Positions 1 through 8,135 of a stretch of 64,000 bases of DNA are shown here, in pieces. The stretch comes from Amycolatopsis camponoti (GTDB lineage Bacteria > Actinomycetota > Actinomycetes > Mycobacteriales > Pseudonocardiaceae), in assembly GCF_902497555.1 (NCBI RefSeq), contig NZ_CABVGP010000001.1, positions 4,010,501 through 4,074,500 on the forward strand, written 5' to 3'. The notes below the pieces were generated by a model. It saw only the letters and a list, made by a program, of their open reading frames with translations. It made no database searches and was not told the DNA's origin. Numbering within the stretch: the stretch's first letter is position 1; each line of letters opens with the position of its first letter. A program made the translations under genes and the position numbers.

Positions 1-2138
1 TGGCGAAGCGGCTGGGAGTGGCTTACGAGGCCATGGGATTCACGCCACCGCACCCGACCTGGCCCGTCGCGCCGGTGGCGTTCGCGGCTCCGTGGGAGCA
101 GTGGACTCCGCGGCAGCTGCTCAAGCGCATCGGCGCGCACATCGAACTCTGCCTGCGTGCCGGGTACGCCCAGGAGCTCACCTCCTTCGACGAGAAGATC
201 GTCGTACCCGTGGCCCCGGTGCGGACGACGGCGGAGACCGACCGGTTCGCCGACCTCGACACCGAATTCGAGAAGCTGCAGGCGGAAGCGGAACCCGAGA
301 AGCTGCTCGCCGAGAAGGCCGTGGACAAGGCGATGCCCGATCTTCTCTCCGCGGCCTTGCGCTGCTGGGTCACCGAAGTCGGCGACGACGACATGGAGTG
401 GTCGTGCGAGCGTCAGAACGGGCGCAGCGAAGTGCACGCCTGGCTGACCCGGACCCTCGACGAGGCCGCGGACCTGCAGGAGCACTGGGCGTTCCGGGTG
501 ATCGCGGCCCGGGATCCGCGGGCGGCGCTGAGCCGGTTCCGCAAGGCCCGTTCCGCGGCGGGGCAGCTGCAGGGGGCCGCCAACCGCCACCTCGTGATCC
601 TCCGGGACGCCTGGGGACGCGGGGCCAAGACCCGCGAAGAGGTCGCGAAGTTCAAGGCCGCCGGCGGCAAGACGATCCGGCTCACCGAAGCGGATGCGCG
701 GACCTTCTGGGCGTTGCAGAAGATGCTCGGGACCGGCGGTCGCGAGCTGCACGAGTGGCTGATCGACCGGCGACCGGCGAGCCGGTCGGACCTGTTGTCC
801 GCCGTCCTGCCGGAGAAGCCGTCGGGGCAGCCCGCCGAAGGGACCCATCCGCCGCCGGCGACGCTGGTGACGCCGCCGGTGGCCGTGCCCGCACCGCCGG
901 CCGAAGGGGAGATCACGCTCGGTGCCGTCGTCGGTTCGGGGGAGCCCGTGCGGGTCGCGCTTTCCGCGCTGCGCAAGCACGCCGCCGTCTTCGCCGGGTC
1001 CGGTTCGGGGAAGACCGTGCTGCTCCGGCGGATCGTGGAGGAGTGCGCTCTGCTGGGGGTCTCCGCGATCGTCCTGGACCCGAACAACGACCTCGCACGG
1101 CTCGGGGACGCCTGGCCCACCCCGCCCGACGGCTGGGGGCCCGACGACGCCCAGCTCGCGAAGCGGTACCTGGCCGAAACCGACGTCGTCGTCTGGACAC
1201 CCGGCCGGGCGACCGGGCGGCCGCTGGCCTTCCAGCCGCTGCCGGACTTCGCCGGCGTCCTCGACGACTCCGACGAGTTCGCCGCGGCCGTGGAGGTGGC
1301 CGTGGCGACACTGGCGCCGCAGGCGCGGCTCACCGGGACCACGGCGAAGACGAACATCGGCCTCGCGGTGCTGCGACAGGCGGTCGTCCGGCACGCGCGG
1401 ACCGGCTCGCGCAGCCTGCCCGGGCTGATCGACCTGCTGACCGATCTGCCCGAGGACGTCAGCAACCTCAACGACGCCCCGCGCATCGCGGCCGGCCTGG
1501 CCGAGGTGCTGAAGGCGGCGATGGTCAACGACCCGCTGTTCGCGGGCGGCGGCGAGCCGGTCGATCCGGGCGTCCTGCTCACTCCCGCCTCCGGCAAGCG
1601 CGCGCGGGTTTCGGTGATCAGCTTCGTCGGCCTGCAGGCCGACGAGCAGCGGCAGAACTTCGTCAACCAGCTGCAGATGGAGCTGTTCGCCTGGATCAAG
1701 CGCAACCCGGCGGGCGACCGGCCGCTGGGTGCGCTGTTCGTGATGGACGAAGCCCAGACGATGGCGTCGTCGGGGAGCTTGACGGCGAGTACGCGCAGCA
1801 CGATCGTGCTCGCCTCGCAGGCCCGCAAGTACGGGTTGGGCCTGCTGTTCGCCACCCAGGCGCCGAAGGGATTGCACAACCAGGTGGTCGGCAATGCGAT
1901 GACGCAGTTCTTCGGCCGCCTGAACAGCCCGGCCCAGATCGCGGCGGCCAACGAGCTGGCGCGCGCCAAGGGAAGCCCGGTCGCGGACATCTCGCGGTTG
2001 GAGCGGGCGCAGTTCTACGTGGCGGGGGAGGCGTTCGGGTTCCGCCAGGTGGCGACGCCGCTGTGCCTGTCCCACCACCCGGCCAGCCCGTTGCGGCTGG
2101 AGGAGGTGATCACCCGGGCCCGCGGTGAGGAGACGTAG
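1..2138 (+). CDS. HerA/VirB4-like ATP-binding protein (5' edge of window)
   Basis: A large P-loop ATPase of the DUF87/HerA-VirB4 class, which use ATP to move DNA or protein; its actual substrate cannot be told from here. The Walker A motif GSGSGKT lies near residue 327, followed by a hydrophobic strand ending in DPNNDLARLGD, and Walker B (LFVMDEAQ) lies near residue 573. A C-terminal segment with LFATQAPKG and FFGRLNSPAQ fits the sensor and arginine-finger part of this class. The first ~280 residues are charged, helical and unrecognised. The frame is open to the left edge; bases 1-2 are 'tg', so a start codon may straddle the boundary (then MAKRLGVAYEAMGF), otherwise the gene begins further upstream. 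No partner gene is visible, so a role in conjugation, repair or defence stays open. Confidence 0.8.
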   Translation, partial: AKRLGVAYEAMGFTPPHPTWPVAPVAFAAPWEQWTPRQLLKRIGAHIELCLRAGYAQELTSFDEKIVVPVAPVRTTAETDRFADLDTEFEKLQAEAEPEKLLAEKAVDKAMPDLLSAALRCWVTEVGDDDMEWSCERQNGRSEVHAWLTRTLDEAADLQEHWAFRVIAARDPRAALSRFRKARSAAGQLQGAANRHLVILRDAWGRGAKTREEVAKFKAAGGKTIRLTEADARTFWALQKMLGTGGRELHEWLIDRRPASRSDLLSAVLPEKPSGQPAEGTHPPPATLVTPPVAVPAPPAEGEITLGAVVGSGEPVRVALSALRKHAAVFAGSGSGKTVLLRRIVEECALLGVSAIVLDPNNDLARLGDAWPTPPDGWGPDDAQLAKRYLAETDVVVWTPGRATGRPLAFQPLPDFAGVLDDSDEFAAAVEVAVATLAPQARLTGTTAKTNIGLAVLRQAVVRHARTGSRSLPGLIDLLTDLPEDVSNLNDAPRIAAGLAEVLKAAMVNDPLFAGGGEPVDPGVLLTPASGKRARVSVISFVGLQADEQRQNFVNQLQMELFAWIKRNPAGDRPLGALFVMDEAQTMASSGSLTASTRSTIVLASQARKYGLGLLFATQAPKGLHNQVVGNAMTQFFGRLNSPAQIAAANELARAKGSPVADISRLERAQFYVAGEAFGFRQVATPLCLSHHPASPLRLEEVITRARGEET

Positions 2139-2170
2139 GCGACGCCGCGACGGGGGGCCGCGGCGTCGCC
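2138..2170. terminator. Bidirectional hairpin terminator
   Basis: Perfect 12-bp stem GGCGACGCCGCG / CGCGGCGTCGCC with a 9-nt loop, sitting between two convergent genes (ATPase ending at 2138, ketosynthase ending at 2176). There is no T-run, as is common in high-GC actinomycetes. Confidence 0.7.
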
Positions 2171-2175
2171 TCACT

Positions 2176-3129
2176 TCACGCGTGGCGGAAACACAAGGTG
2201 CCCCACTGGAAACCCGCTCCGATCGACGACACCACGTACGTGTCCCCGGGACGGACCGCGTCCGCGCCGAACCGCTCGTGCAGTGCCGTGAACACGCCCG
2301 CCGAACCCGTGTTGCCCAGGCTCTCCACCGTGATCGGCGCCCGGGAGTGGGGGATGCCGAGCTTGTCCAGGGCCGCCGTGATGATGTTCAGGTTGGCCTG
2401 GTGGAGGAACACGTGCGTGATCTCCTCCACCGGGACCCCCGCGTTGTCCGTCGCGCGCAGGATGCTGTCCGGGAGGCAGCGCGTCGCCGTGTTCCAGACC
2501 GATCGGCCGTTCATCTTCAGGTACTCGCCCGCCGCCGGGATTTCGACGTCGTACGACAGTTCCGAGCCGAAGTCCCAGCCCAGGAGGCCGCCCTGGGGTG
2601 CCGACGCACGCGTGAGGACCGCCGCGCCCGCCGCGTCGCCGAAGAACACCCTGGTCGTGCGGTCCCGCGGGTCCGTCACGCGGGACGCGCAGTCCGCCGC
2701 CACCACCAGGACGGTCCGGGCCGCCGACGTCTGGAGCAGGTGCGCCGCCAGGAACAGCGCCTGGACGCCGTTGGCGCACGCCGCCTGCGTGACGTCCAGG
2801 GTCAGCGCGCGTTCCGCGCCCAGCAGTTCCTTGACGATCAGCGCCGTCGACGGCAGCGGCTGGTCGGCGGTGTAGGTCCCGACGATGATCGCGTCGAGGT
2901 CGCGGGCCGTGACGCCGGCCGCGGCCAGCGCCGGTCGGGCGGCCGCCGCGCACATGTCCGACGTCGCCCGGTCCGGCGCGAGGCGGCGGCGGACGCGGAT
3001 GCCGGTGCGGCTGACGATCCACTCGTCGGAGGTGTCCAATGTCGACGCGAGCTCGGCGTTGGTGACGACCTCCGGTGGCAGGTGGACGCCGGTGCCCGCG
3101 ATCGCGACCGGAACGGACAGGGCGTTCAC
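2176..3129 (-). CDS. FabH-like 3-oxoacyl-ACP synthase III (317 aa)
   Basis: A ketoacyl synthase III fold enzyme that condenses an acyl-CoA (or similar starter) with a second acyl group. The full catalytic triad is present: Cys118 in TQAACANG, His243 in VFLHQANLN and Asn273 in SLGNTGSA; FFGDAAGAA is also typical. The GTG start at 3129 overlaps the stop of the upstream GNAT-ThiF gene by four bases (GTGA), so the two are translationally coupled. The Cys environment (AACANG) and the absence of other fatty-acid genes argue for a specialised KAS III, as in secondary metabolism, rather than housekeeping FabH. The real substrate is unknown. Confidence 0.88.
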   Translation of the reverse strand: MNALSVPVAIAGTGVHLPPEVVTNAELASTLDTSDEWIVSRTGIRVRRRLAPDRATSDMCAAAARPALAAAGVTARDLDAIIVGTYTADQPLPSTALIVKELLGAERALTLDVTQAACANGVQALFLAAHLLQTSAARTVLVVAADCASRVTDPRDRTTRVFFGDAAGAAVLTRASAPQGGLLGWDFGSELSYDVEIPAAGEYLKMNGRSVWNTATRCLPDSILRATDNAGVPVEEITHVFLHQANLNIITAALDKLGIPHSRAPITVESLGNTGSAGVFTALHERFGADAVRPGDTYVVSSIGAGFQWGTLCFRHA

Positions 3130-4937
3130 CGCGCACCTCCGGCGTAGACGTTCCGCGACGGGTGCAGCTGCTGCTCGAGGTCGGTGTAGAACCGGCCGGA
3201 CTCGCACGGCTTGCCGAGCAGGATGCGGCGCGCCGCCTCGCCGCACAGTGCCCCGCCGAGCGCGACGCCGGACGCGAGCTGCGGCCAGCTGCTGAGCGTG
3301 CGGCCCAGCTCGCCGAACGACGCGGCCAGTTCCGGGCTGATCCGGCCGGCGTCCACCATCGCGAGGATCAGGTCCACCTTCTCCTGGTGGCCGAGCTCCA
3401 GCAGGTCGACGGACTTCACGTCGCCGAGCAGCCCGTGCAGCAGCGGCCGGTCGGGCTCGGTGTCGAACCGCTCGACGTCGAGCATGCCGCGGTCGTTGCA
3501 GTCCATCACGACCGGGATGCCGAGGTCGCGCGCGTACTCGCGGGCCGCGATCTTCACCCACGGCGTGTCGCACTCCTCGACGAGCAGGTCGATCCCGCCG
3601 CGGAAGAACTCGTCGATGGTGTCCGGGTTCAGGCCGTCGCGCTGGATCTCGATGTCGAGGTACGGGTCGATCTCGGCCATCTGGCGCGCCGACAGCACCG
3701 CCTTGTTGACGCCGAGGTCGTGCACCCCTCCGCGCAGCCGGTTCAGGTTCGACAGCCCGAAGTCGTCGAAGTCGGCCAGCTGGTACGCGCCGCCGATGCC
3801 TTCCAGCGCGAACGTCAGCGCCGCGCTGTTGCCGACCGACAGGCCGATGATCCCGATCCGCTTGCCGAACAGCCGGCGCTGCTCGGGCCGCTCGATCCGG
3901 CCGCGGTTGCGGTCCGTGCGCACCAGGCGGAACTCTTCGCGGGGCAGCACGTGCACGAGCCGGCCGGACCACGGGTACCAGGCCCAGGTTCCGTACGCCC
4001 ACGGCGGAACGCCGTCGAGCTGGTCGGCTTTGAGGCGGTCGATCTCGGCCGCGTCGCGGCACGCGGGTTCGCGGCTGCGGACCAGCTCGGTCAGCTGGTC
4101 GTCGATCGTGTCGTGGACCTCGCGGACGTCCCCGGAGGCCAGCAACGCGGTCAGCGTGTCCGCGCTGTGGAGCACCGGCTGCCAGACGTCGCGGTCCGGC
4201 GCCGGCGCGTCGGCCAGGGTGACCGGCGCGGCGCGGACGGCCTGCGGCGCGGCGACCACGGGCGTCGCGCCGGCGGCGGCGATGACGGGGAACTCGTCCC
4301 GCAGCCGGGTGACGAGGTCGTGGTGGCGCCCGGCGCCGCCGGCCACGCGGTGCAGCATGATCACGACGTCTTCGGTGTACTGCGGGACATAGCGGCGCGT
4401 CCCGGGCACGGGCCGGAAGCCGAACCGCTCGTGGAAGCGGTCCTGGCCGTCCTTCGTGCCGGACGTGCCGACCATCGCCCGGGCGCCGAGGTGGTGGGCG
4501 GCGCCGACGGCGAGCGCGTTGAGGTACTGGCCCAGTCCCAGTTTCCGGGCGCGGTGCTCGACCACCAGCCTGCTGTGCTCGAACACGTCCGCCTCCGAGA
4601 GCCCTTCGGCGGCCAGCAGTTCCTCGTAGCGTTCGTCGCCGAGGAACTCGCGCGACTGGTACGGCACGCCGGCGTCCGGCGTGGACAGCCGGATGTACCC
4701 GAGCGGCGGCCCGGCGGGGCTTCGGCGGGCGATGAAGTGCCACGCGCCGAAGTCGAGGGCCTGGTCGTCGACGTGGGTGCCGTCGGCACGGCGGAAGTCC
4801 GGCCGGCGGCCGTGGTCGAACAGGATCCGCGCGCGGAGCTCACGGACGGCGTCGAGGGGCGAACGGTCGCCGCGGAAAGCGGTGACGTGCCAGTCCGGCG
4901 TGGCCGACTCCGCGCCGGGGTGGTTCAGGTGGGTCAA
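3126..4937 (-). CDS. Rv1355c-like protein: GNAT domain fused to ThiF/MoeB-type E1 domain
   Basis: Two domains. Residues ~1-190 look like a GNAT acyltransferase of the autoinducer-synthase-like kind (ALDFGAWHFIARR, FEHSRLVVEHRARKLGLGQYLNAL, HERFGFRPV). Residues ~310-560 are an E1-like adenylating domain with the Rossmann motif KRIGIIGLSVGNSAAL, then ADFDDFGLSNLNR and NKAVLSARQMAEIDPY, as in ThiF/MoeB/MoeY. Mycobacterium tuberculosis Rv1355c (annotated MoeY) has the same overall plan. The gene is coupled by a GTGA overlap to a KAS III. The start is uncertain: the frame stays open to an ATG at 5225, but the first ~95 residues of that longer reading are Arg/Pro-rich and lie in promoter-like DNA. 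I chose TTG at 4937, which has GGAGAAAAGG upstream. Confidence 0.72.
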   Translation of the reverse strand: MTHLNHPGAESATPDWHVTAFRGDRSPLDAVRELRARILFDHGRRPDFRRADGTHVDDQALDFGAWHFIARRSPAGPPLGYIRLSTPDAGVPYQSREFLGDERYEELLAAEGLSEADVFEHSRLVVEHRARKLGLGQYLNALAVGAAHHLGARAMVGTSGTKDGQDRFHERFGFRPVPGTRRYVPQYTEDVVIMLHRVAGGAGRHHDLVTRLRDEFPVIAAAGATPVVAAPQAVRAAPVTLADAPAPDRDVWQPVLHSADTLTALLASGDVREVHDTIDDQLTELVRSREPACRDAAEIDRLKADQLDGVPPWAYGTWAWYPWSGRLVHVLPREEFRLVRTDRNRGRIERPEQRRLFGKRIGIIGLSVGNSAALTFALEGIGGAYQLADFDDFGLSNLNRLRGGVHDLGVNKAVLSARQMAEIDPYLDIEIQRDGLNPDTIDEFFRGGIDLLVEECDTPWVKIAAREYARDLGIPVVMDCNDRGMLDVERFDTEPDRPLLHGLLGDVKSVDLLELGHQEKVDLILAMVDAGRISPELAASFGELGRTLSSWPQLASGVALGGALCGEAARRILLGKPCESGRFYTDLEQQLHPSRNVYAGGAR

Positions 4938-5324
4938 GTCGAGCCTTTTCTCCAGGAGGTGCGGGCGGAGGTCGCCCGGAAGCGGCCGGGCCGGACGGCG
5001 TGGTCCGGACCAGGGCGGGCGAACAGTAGCAGCGGCCGCCGGCCCCGGCCCGATGGTGCGACAGCGCCTGCGCACGGCCGGGAAATCCTTTACCGGGGAC
5101 GAAATTGACGCGCGGTGATTTCGCGTGCCCGCGAATGATGAAGATCGACAACGGTTTTCCACTCGATGGGGTGGCGGGCCGTTCCGGACGGCGATGAGCG
5201 CGCCGACCGGCGCCCGGTGGCTCACGACGAGTCTTCACCCCGGCGGGGGAGAGATCATCTCGCCGGCTGGTCGATTCGGACGTCTCCCGTTCGACGCACT
5301 GGTGACGACGACACGGAGGAAGCG
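4938..5324. other. Intergenic region between divergent genes
   Basis: About 390 bases with no convincing gene. It contains the patches GAAATTGACG (5101-5110) and ATGATGAAGATCGACAACGG (5135-5154), more AT-rich than their surroundings, and probably holds the promoters of the leftward E1-like gene and the rightward reductase. The leftward frame is open up to 5225, so a longer E1-like protein is not excluded. Confidence 0.5.
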
Positions 5325-5888
5325 ATGACCGGACCGATCAGGCTGTACATGACGATGTCGCTCGACGGCTTCGTGGCGGGGCCGGACGACCGGCCGGGCC
5401 AGGAGATGGGACGCGGCGGCTTCCGGCTGTTCGACTGGCTCGACGACCGCGACGGCGACGGGCCGAGCGGTCAGGTCTACGCCGAAGCGACGGCGACCGG
5501 CGCGCTGATCTCCGGCCGGCGGACGTTCGAGCTGGCCGGCCGCTGGGGCGGCGATCACCACGACGGCGTCCCGATCCACGTGCTGACCCACCACGTCGAC
5601 CCGTCCGACGTGCCGCCCGGGAGCGCGCGGTTCTACACGGATGTGGTGGCGTGCGCGGAAGAAGCGCGCGAGGCGGCGGGCGACCGCGGGGTCATGGTCC
5701 ACGGCGCGGGGGCCGCGCAGGCGTTGCTGAAAGCGGGACTGCTGGACGAGCTGGAGCTGCACGTGGTGCCGGTGCTGCTCGGCGGCGGCCGCCGGTTGTT
5801 CGCCGACGGGGACCAGGTCGAGCTGGACCTGGTGCGGCAGCTGGCGGATCGCGGCGTACTCCACCTGCGGTACGCCGTGCGCCGGTGA
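5325..5888 (+). CDS. Dihydrofolate reductase family protein (RibD C-terminal-like, 187 aa)
   Basis: A small NADPH-dependent reductase of the RibD_C/YwjB family, a DHFR fold that usually does not act in folate metabolism. The N-terminus IRLYMTMSLDGFVAGPDD is the family hallmark, ALISGRRTFELAGRWGG is the nucleotide-binding helix region, and GVMVHGAGAAQALLKAGLLDELELHVVP with LLGGGRRLF is the C-terminal signature. The ATG at 5325 has CGGAGGA five bases upstream. It stands alone and ends at a strong hairpin. The substrate cannot be predicted. Confidence 0.9.
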   Translation: MTGPIRLYMTMSLDGFVAGPDDRPGQEMGRGGFRLFDWLDDRDGDGPSGQVYAEATATGALISGRRTFELAGRWGGDHHDGVPIHVLTHHVDPSDVPPGSARFYTDVVACAEEAREAAGDRGVMVHGAGAAQALLKAGLLDELELHVVPVLLGGGRRLFADGDQVELDLVRQLADRGVLHLRYAVRR

Positions 5889-5893
5889 CGGGT

Positions 5894-5927
5894 GCTCGGT
5901 CCCGGGGGTGCCGCCCCGGGACCGAGC
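5894..5927. terminator. Bidirectional hairpin terminator
   Basis: Perfect 14-bp stem GCTCGGTCCCGGGG with loop GTGCCG between the convergent reductase (ends 5888) and Asp23 gene (ends 5934). Confidence 0.85.
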
Positions 5928-5933
5928 GGGCGG

Positions 5934-6656
5934 TCAGTCGGCGTCCGGGAAGTGGATGTCGGCGACGTGGACGTCCACGGAGGCGACCTCCAGGCCCAGG
6001 TAGTCTTCGACGGCTTCGACCAGCTGGACGCGGATCTGCTCGGCCAGCGCCTTGACCGCGCGCCCGAACTCGACCACCAGCGTGACGGCGATCGTGGCGA
6101 CCTCGCCTTCGACCTCGACGGAGGTGCCGGCCTCGTCGAGCTCGTACACGCCTTCGGCCTTGCGGGCGACGCGGATGACGATCTTGGACACGACACCGTC
6201 GGCGACGGTGGTGCTGCCGCGGTTGCCCGCGGCGGGCCGGGAACCGGCTTCTTCGGCCACAGGGGCCTCTTCGGTGGCGACCGCCACCGGCGCCTCCTCG
6301 GCGACCTCGGTCTCCTCCGCGACAGCTTCATCGGCGGTCTCGGCGGAATCGGTGTCCTCGTCGGACTCTTCGTCCGCGACCGCTTCGTCGGTGACGTCCT
6401 CTTCGGTCTCGGTCTCGGCCTCGACGGAGTCGGTGTCCTCGGTGGCGTCGTCGTCAGCGGAGTCGTCGGCTTCGTCCACGTCGGTCGTCTCGTCGACGGC
6501 GTCTTCGGTCTCGGTGGTGGTGTCCTCGGCCGGCTCGACCGTCTCGGTCTCGGTGGCGTCCACGGTCTCCGTGGCGGCGGTGCCGTAGCCGTAACCTTCT
6601 GAACTGGGCGTTTCGTTCTGGGCGCGACCGAAGATGCTGTTGATGACGTCGGACAT
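5934..6656 (-). CDS. Asp23/Gls24 family protein with long acidic N-terminal region (240 aa)
   Basis: The C-terminal ~105 residues (STTVADGVVSKIVIRVARKAEGVYEL to VHVADIHFPDAD) form an Asp23/Gls24 domain, found in envelope and alkaline-stress proteins. Residues ~20-130 are an intrinsically disordered stretch made almost only of Glu, Asp, Thr, Ala and Val, rich in TETE and EEAPVA repeats. No signal peptide or membrane segment is seen. The ATG at 6656 (MSDVINSIFGR) was chosen over the upstream GTG because AAAAGGGGAAAAC precedes it. It is alone between a terminator and its own promoter. A role in envelope stress is known for the family; the purpose of the acidic tail is not. Confidence 0.85.
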   Translation of the reverse strand: MSDVINSIFGRAQNETPSSEGYGYGTAATETVDATETETVEPAEDTTTETEDAVDETTDVDEADDSADDDATEDTDSVEAETETEEDVTDEAVADEESDEDTDSAETADEAVAEETEVAEEAPVAVATEEAPVAEEAGSRPAAGNRGSTTVADGVVSKIVIRVARKAEGVYELDEAGTSVEVEGEVATIAVTLVVEFGRAVKALAEQIRVQLVEAVEDYLGLEVASVDVHVADIHFPDAD

Positions 6657-6917
6657 GTTTTCCCCTTTTCGGGAGCGACGACTGCGGATGGGGACGAGCG
6701 GAGACGGCGACACTATAGGGGTACGGAGCATGATCCCCGTCACAGACCCCCGGGTTCGAGACTCGCTTGTGTCCCAACAGATATCCGGCGCGTGACAACG
6801 CTCTCCGGGTTGACTGGACCTGTGATCACGGTCCGTCAGACCGGGGTGAGCGATCAGTGATGCCGACGCGGAAATGACGTCCAGGAATTGTCCACTTTCC
6901 GGCCAGTGGGCATTCCG
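6657..6917. promoter_or_regulatory. Asp23 gene promoter region and intergenic gap
   Basis: On the minus strand TATAGT (plus 6712-6717) is a good -10 hexamer about 56 bases upstream of the Asp23 start. A partial palindrome with the core GTGATCAC flanked by GGAC and GTCC lies at 6816-6834 and could be an operator. No gene is visible in the gap. Confidence 0.4.
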
Positions 6918-8135
6918 TCAGTCATTCCGGAATAGCCCGGCGGGAACGCTCGTGCCCAAAGCGCGATACCCCGCCGGGTTCAGGTGCAGGTGGTCGCCGA
7001 CGTCGTAGGCGGGCAGCAGCCGGGCCGGGGCTGCCGGGTCGCGGACCACGCGGTCGAAGTCCAGGACCGCGTCGAAGTGACCGCGGATCCACGTGTTCAC
7101 CGATGTCCGGGCCGCCTCGCGTTCCGGGGAGTCGTAGCCGGAGTTGCCGCCGAACGGGGTCAGTGTCGCGCCGTACACCTGGATGCCGGCCGCGTGGGCG
7201 CGGGTCAGGATCTGGTCGTACGCGTCGATCAGGTCGGCCGCCGTGGACGCCGCCGCCTCGGGGGCCGCCGTGCCGAGGTCGTTGATCCCCTCGAACACGA
7301 TCGCCCGCGAAACCCCGCTCTGAGCCAGCAGATCGCGGTCCAAGCGGGCCAGGACGTTCGGGCCGAGACCGTCCTGCAGCACCCGGTTGCCGCCCGCGGC
7401 CTGGTTGACCACCGCGGACGAAAGCCGCGACGCCAGGACGTCGGGCCAGCGGTCGTTGCCGTTGGTCGTCGAACCGCGGCCGTCGGACAGCGAATCGCCG
7501 ATCACCGCCACCGCCGGTGCGGGGGACAGGACCTCGATGCCGCTCAGGAAGTACCAGTGGTCCACCGGCGTCGCGCCGGTCAGGTCCGCGGCGGCCACCT
7601 GGTCGCCCGGCACCAGGTACGACGTCGTGCGGGAGCCCGGGTGGGACGTGATCGACAGCGATCCCTGGCCGTGCGCCAGGTACGCCGTCACCGTGATGTT
7701 CTCGAAGGGACGCACCGGGAACGGCAGCGGGTCCGATACCACCTGCGCGCCCACCGGGACCGTCGTCGACGGCTTGCCGTGGAACGTCACCGGCAGCACG
7801 CTGCCGGGCACCACCGCCGAAACCCCCGCGCGCCCGTCGAGCGGCCGCGCGACCGTGACGGCCGAAAGGGGCAGCGGCGCCCCGCCGAAGGCGTTCGAGA
7901 ACCGCAGGCGGATCCGGGGCCCGCCGGCCGACACGTGCGCCGTCTGCCGCAGGGAAGCGTTGTCCAGCACCCGGTCGGCGCCCGTGTACGGCGCCGGCGG
8001 CAGGTTCGACGGCTCGGTCAGCTGCGGCATCGACGTCCACGTCGCGACCCAGTGCGACGCGGGCGGGCGCCCGGACGCACCCACGAACAACGCGGTCAAG
8101 ACGGCCAGGACGACGACCAGCGAAGTCCGTCTCAC
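6918..8135 (-). CDS. Secreted SGNH/GDSL hydrolase, XynE-like (405 aa)
   Basis: An extracellular esterase, likely removing acetyl groups from xylan or xylo-oligosaccharides. A signal peptide occupies residues 1-~26 (RRTSLVVVLAVLTALFVGASG). The mature N-terminus WVATWTSMPQLTEPSN is typical of the XynE-like SGNH group. Block I is GDSLSDG with catalytic Ser215; block II is AAGGNR, block III GINDLG, and block V is DHLHLNPAGY with the Asp/His pair. The GTG start at 8135 overlaps the GH3 stop by four bases (GTGA), so it is translated with the glycosidase. The xylan assignment rests on this context and the family; activity on another acylated sugar is possible. Confidence 0.85.
   Translation of the reverse strand: MRRTSLVVVLAVLTALFVGASGRPPASHWVATWTSMPQLTEPSNLPPAPYTGADRVLDNASLRQTAHVSAGGPRIRLRFSNAFGGAPLPLSAVTVARPLDGRAGVSAVVPGSVLPVTFHGKPSTTVPVGAQVVSDPLPFPVRPFENITVTAYLAHGQGSLSITSHPGSRTTSYLVPGDQVAAADLTGATPVDHWYFLSGIEVLSPAPAVAVIGDSLSDGRGSTTNGNDRWPDVLASRLSSAVVNQAAGGNRVLQDGLGPNVLARLDRDLLAQSGVSRAIVFEGINDLGTAAPEAAASTAADLIDAYDQILTRAHAAGIQVYGATLTPFGGNSGYDSPEREAARTSVNTWIRGHFDAVLDFDRVVRDPAAPARLLPAYDVGDHLHLNPAGYRALGTSVPAGLFRND

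Noticed and set aside
4938..5225. N-terminal extension of the GNAT-E1 protein to ATG 5225
   Set aside because: The added ~95 residues are Arg/Pro-rich, lack any domain and lie in a promoter-like gap; kept only as a possibility.
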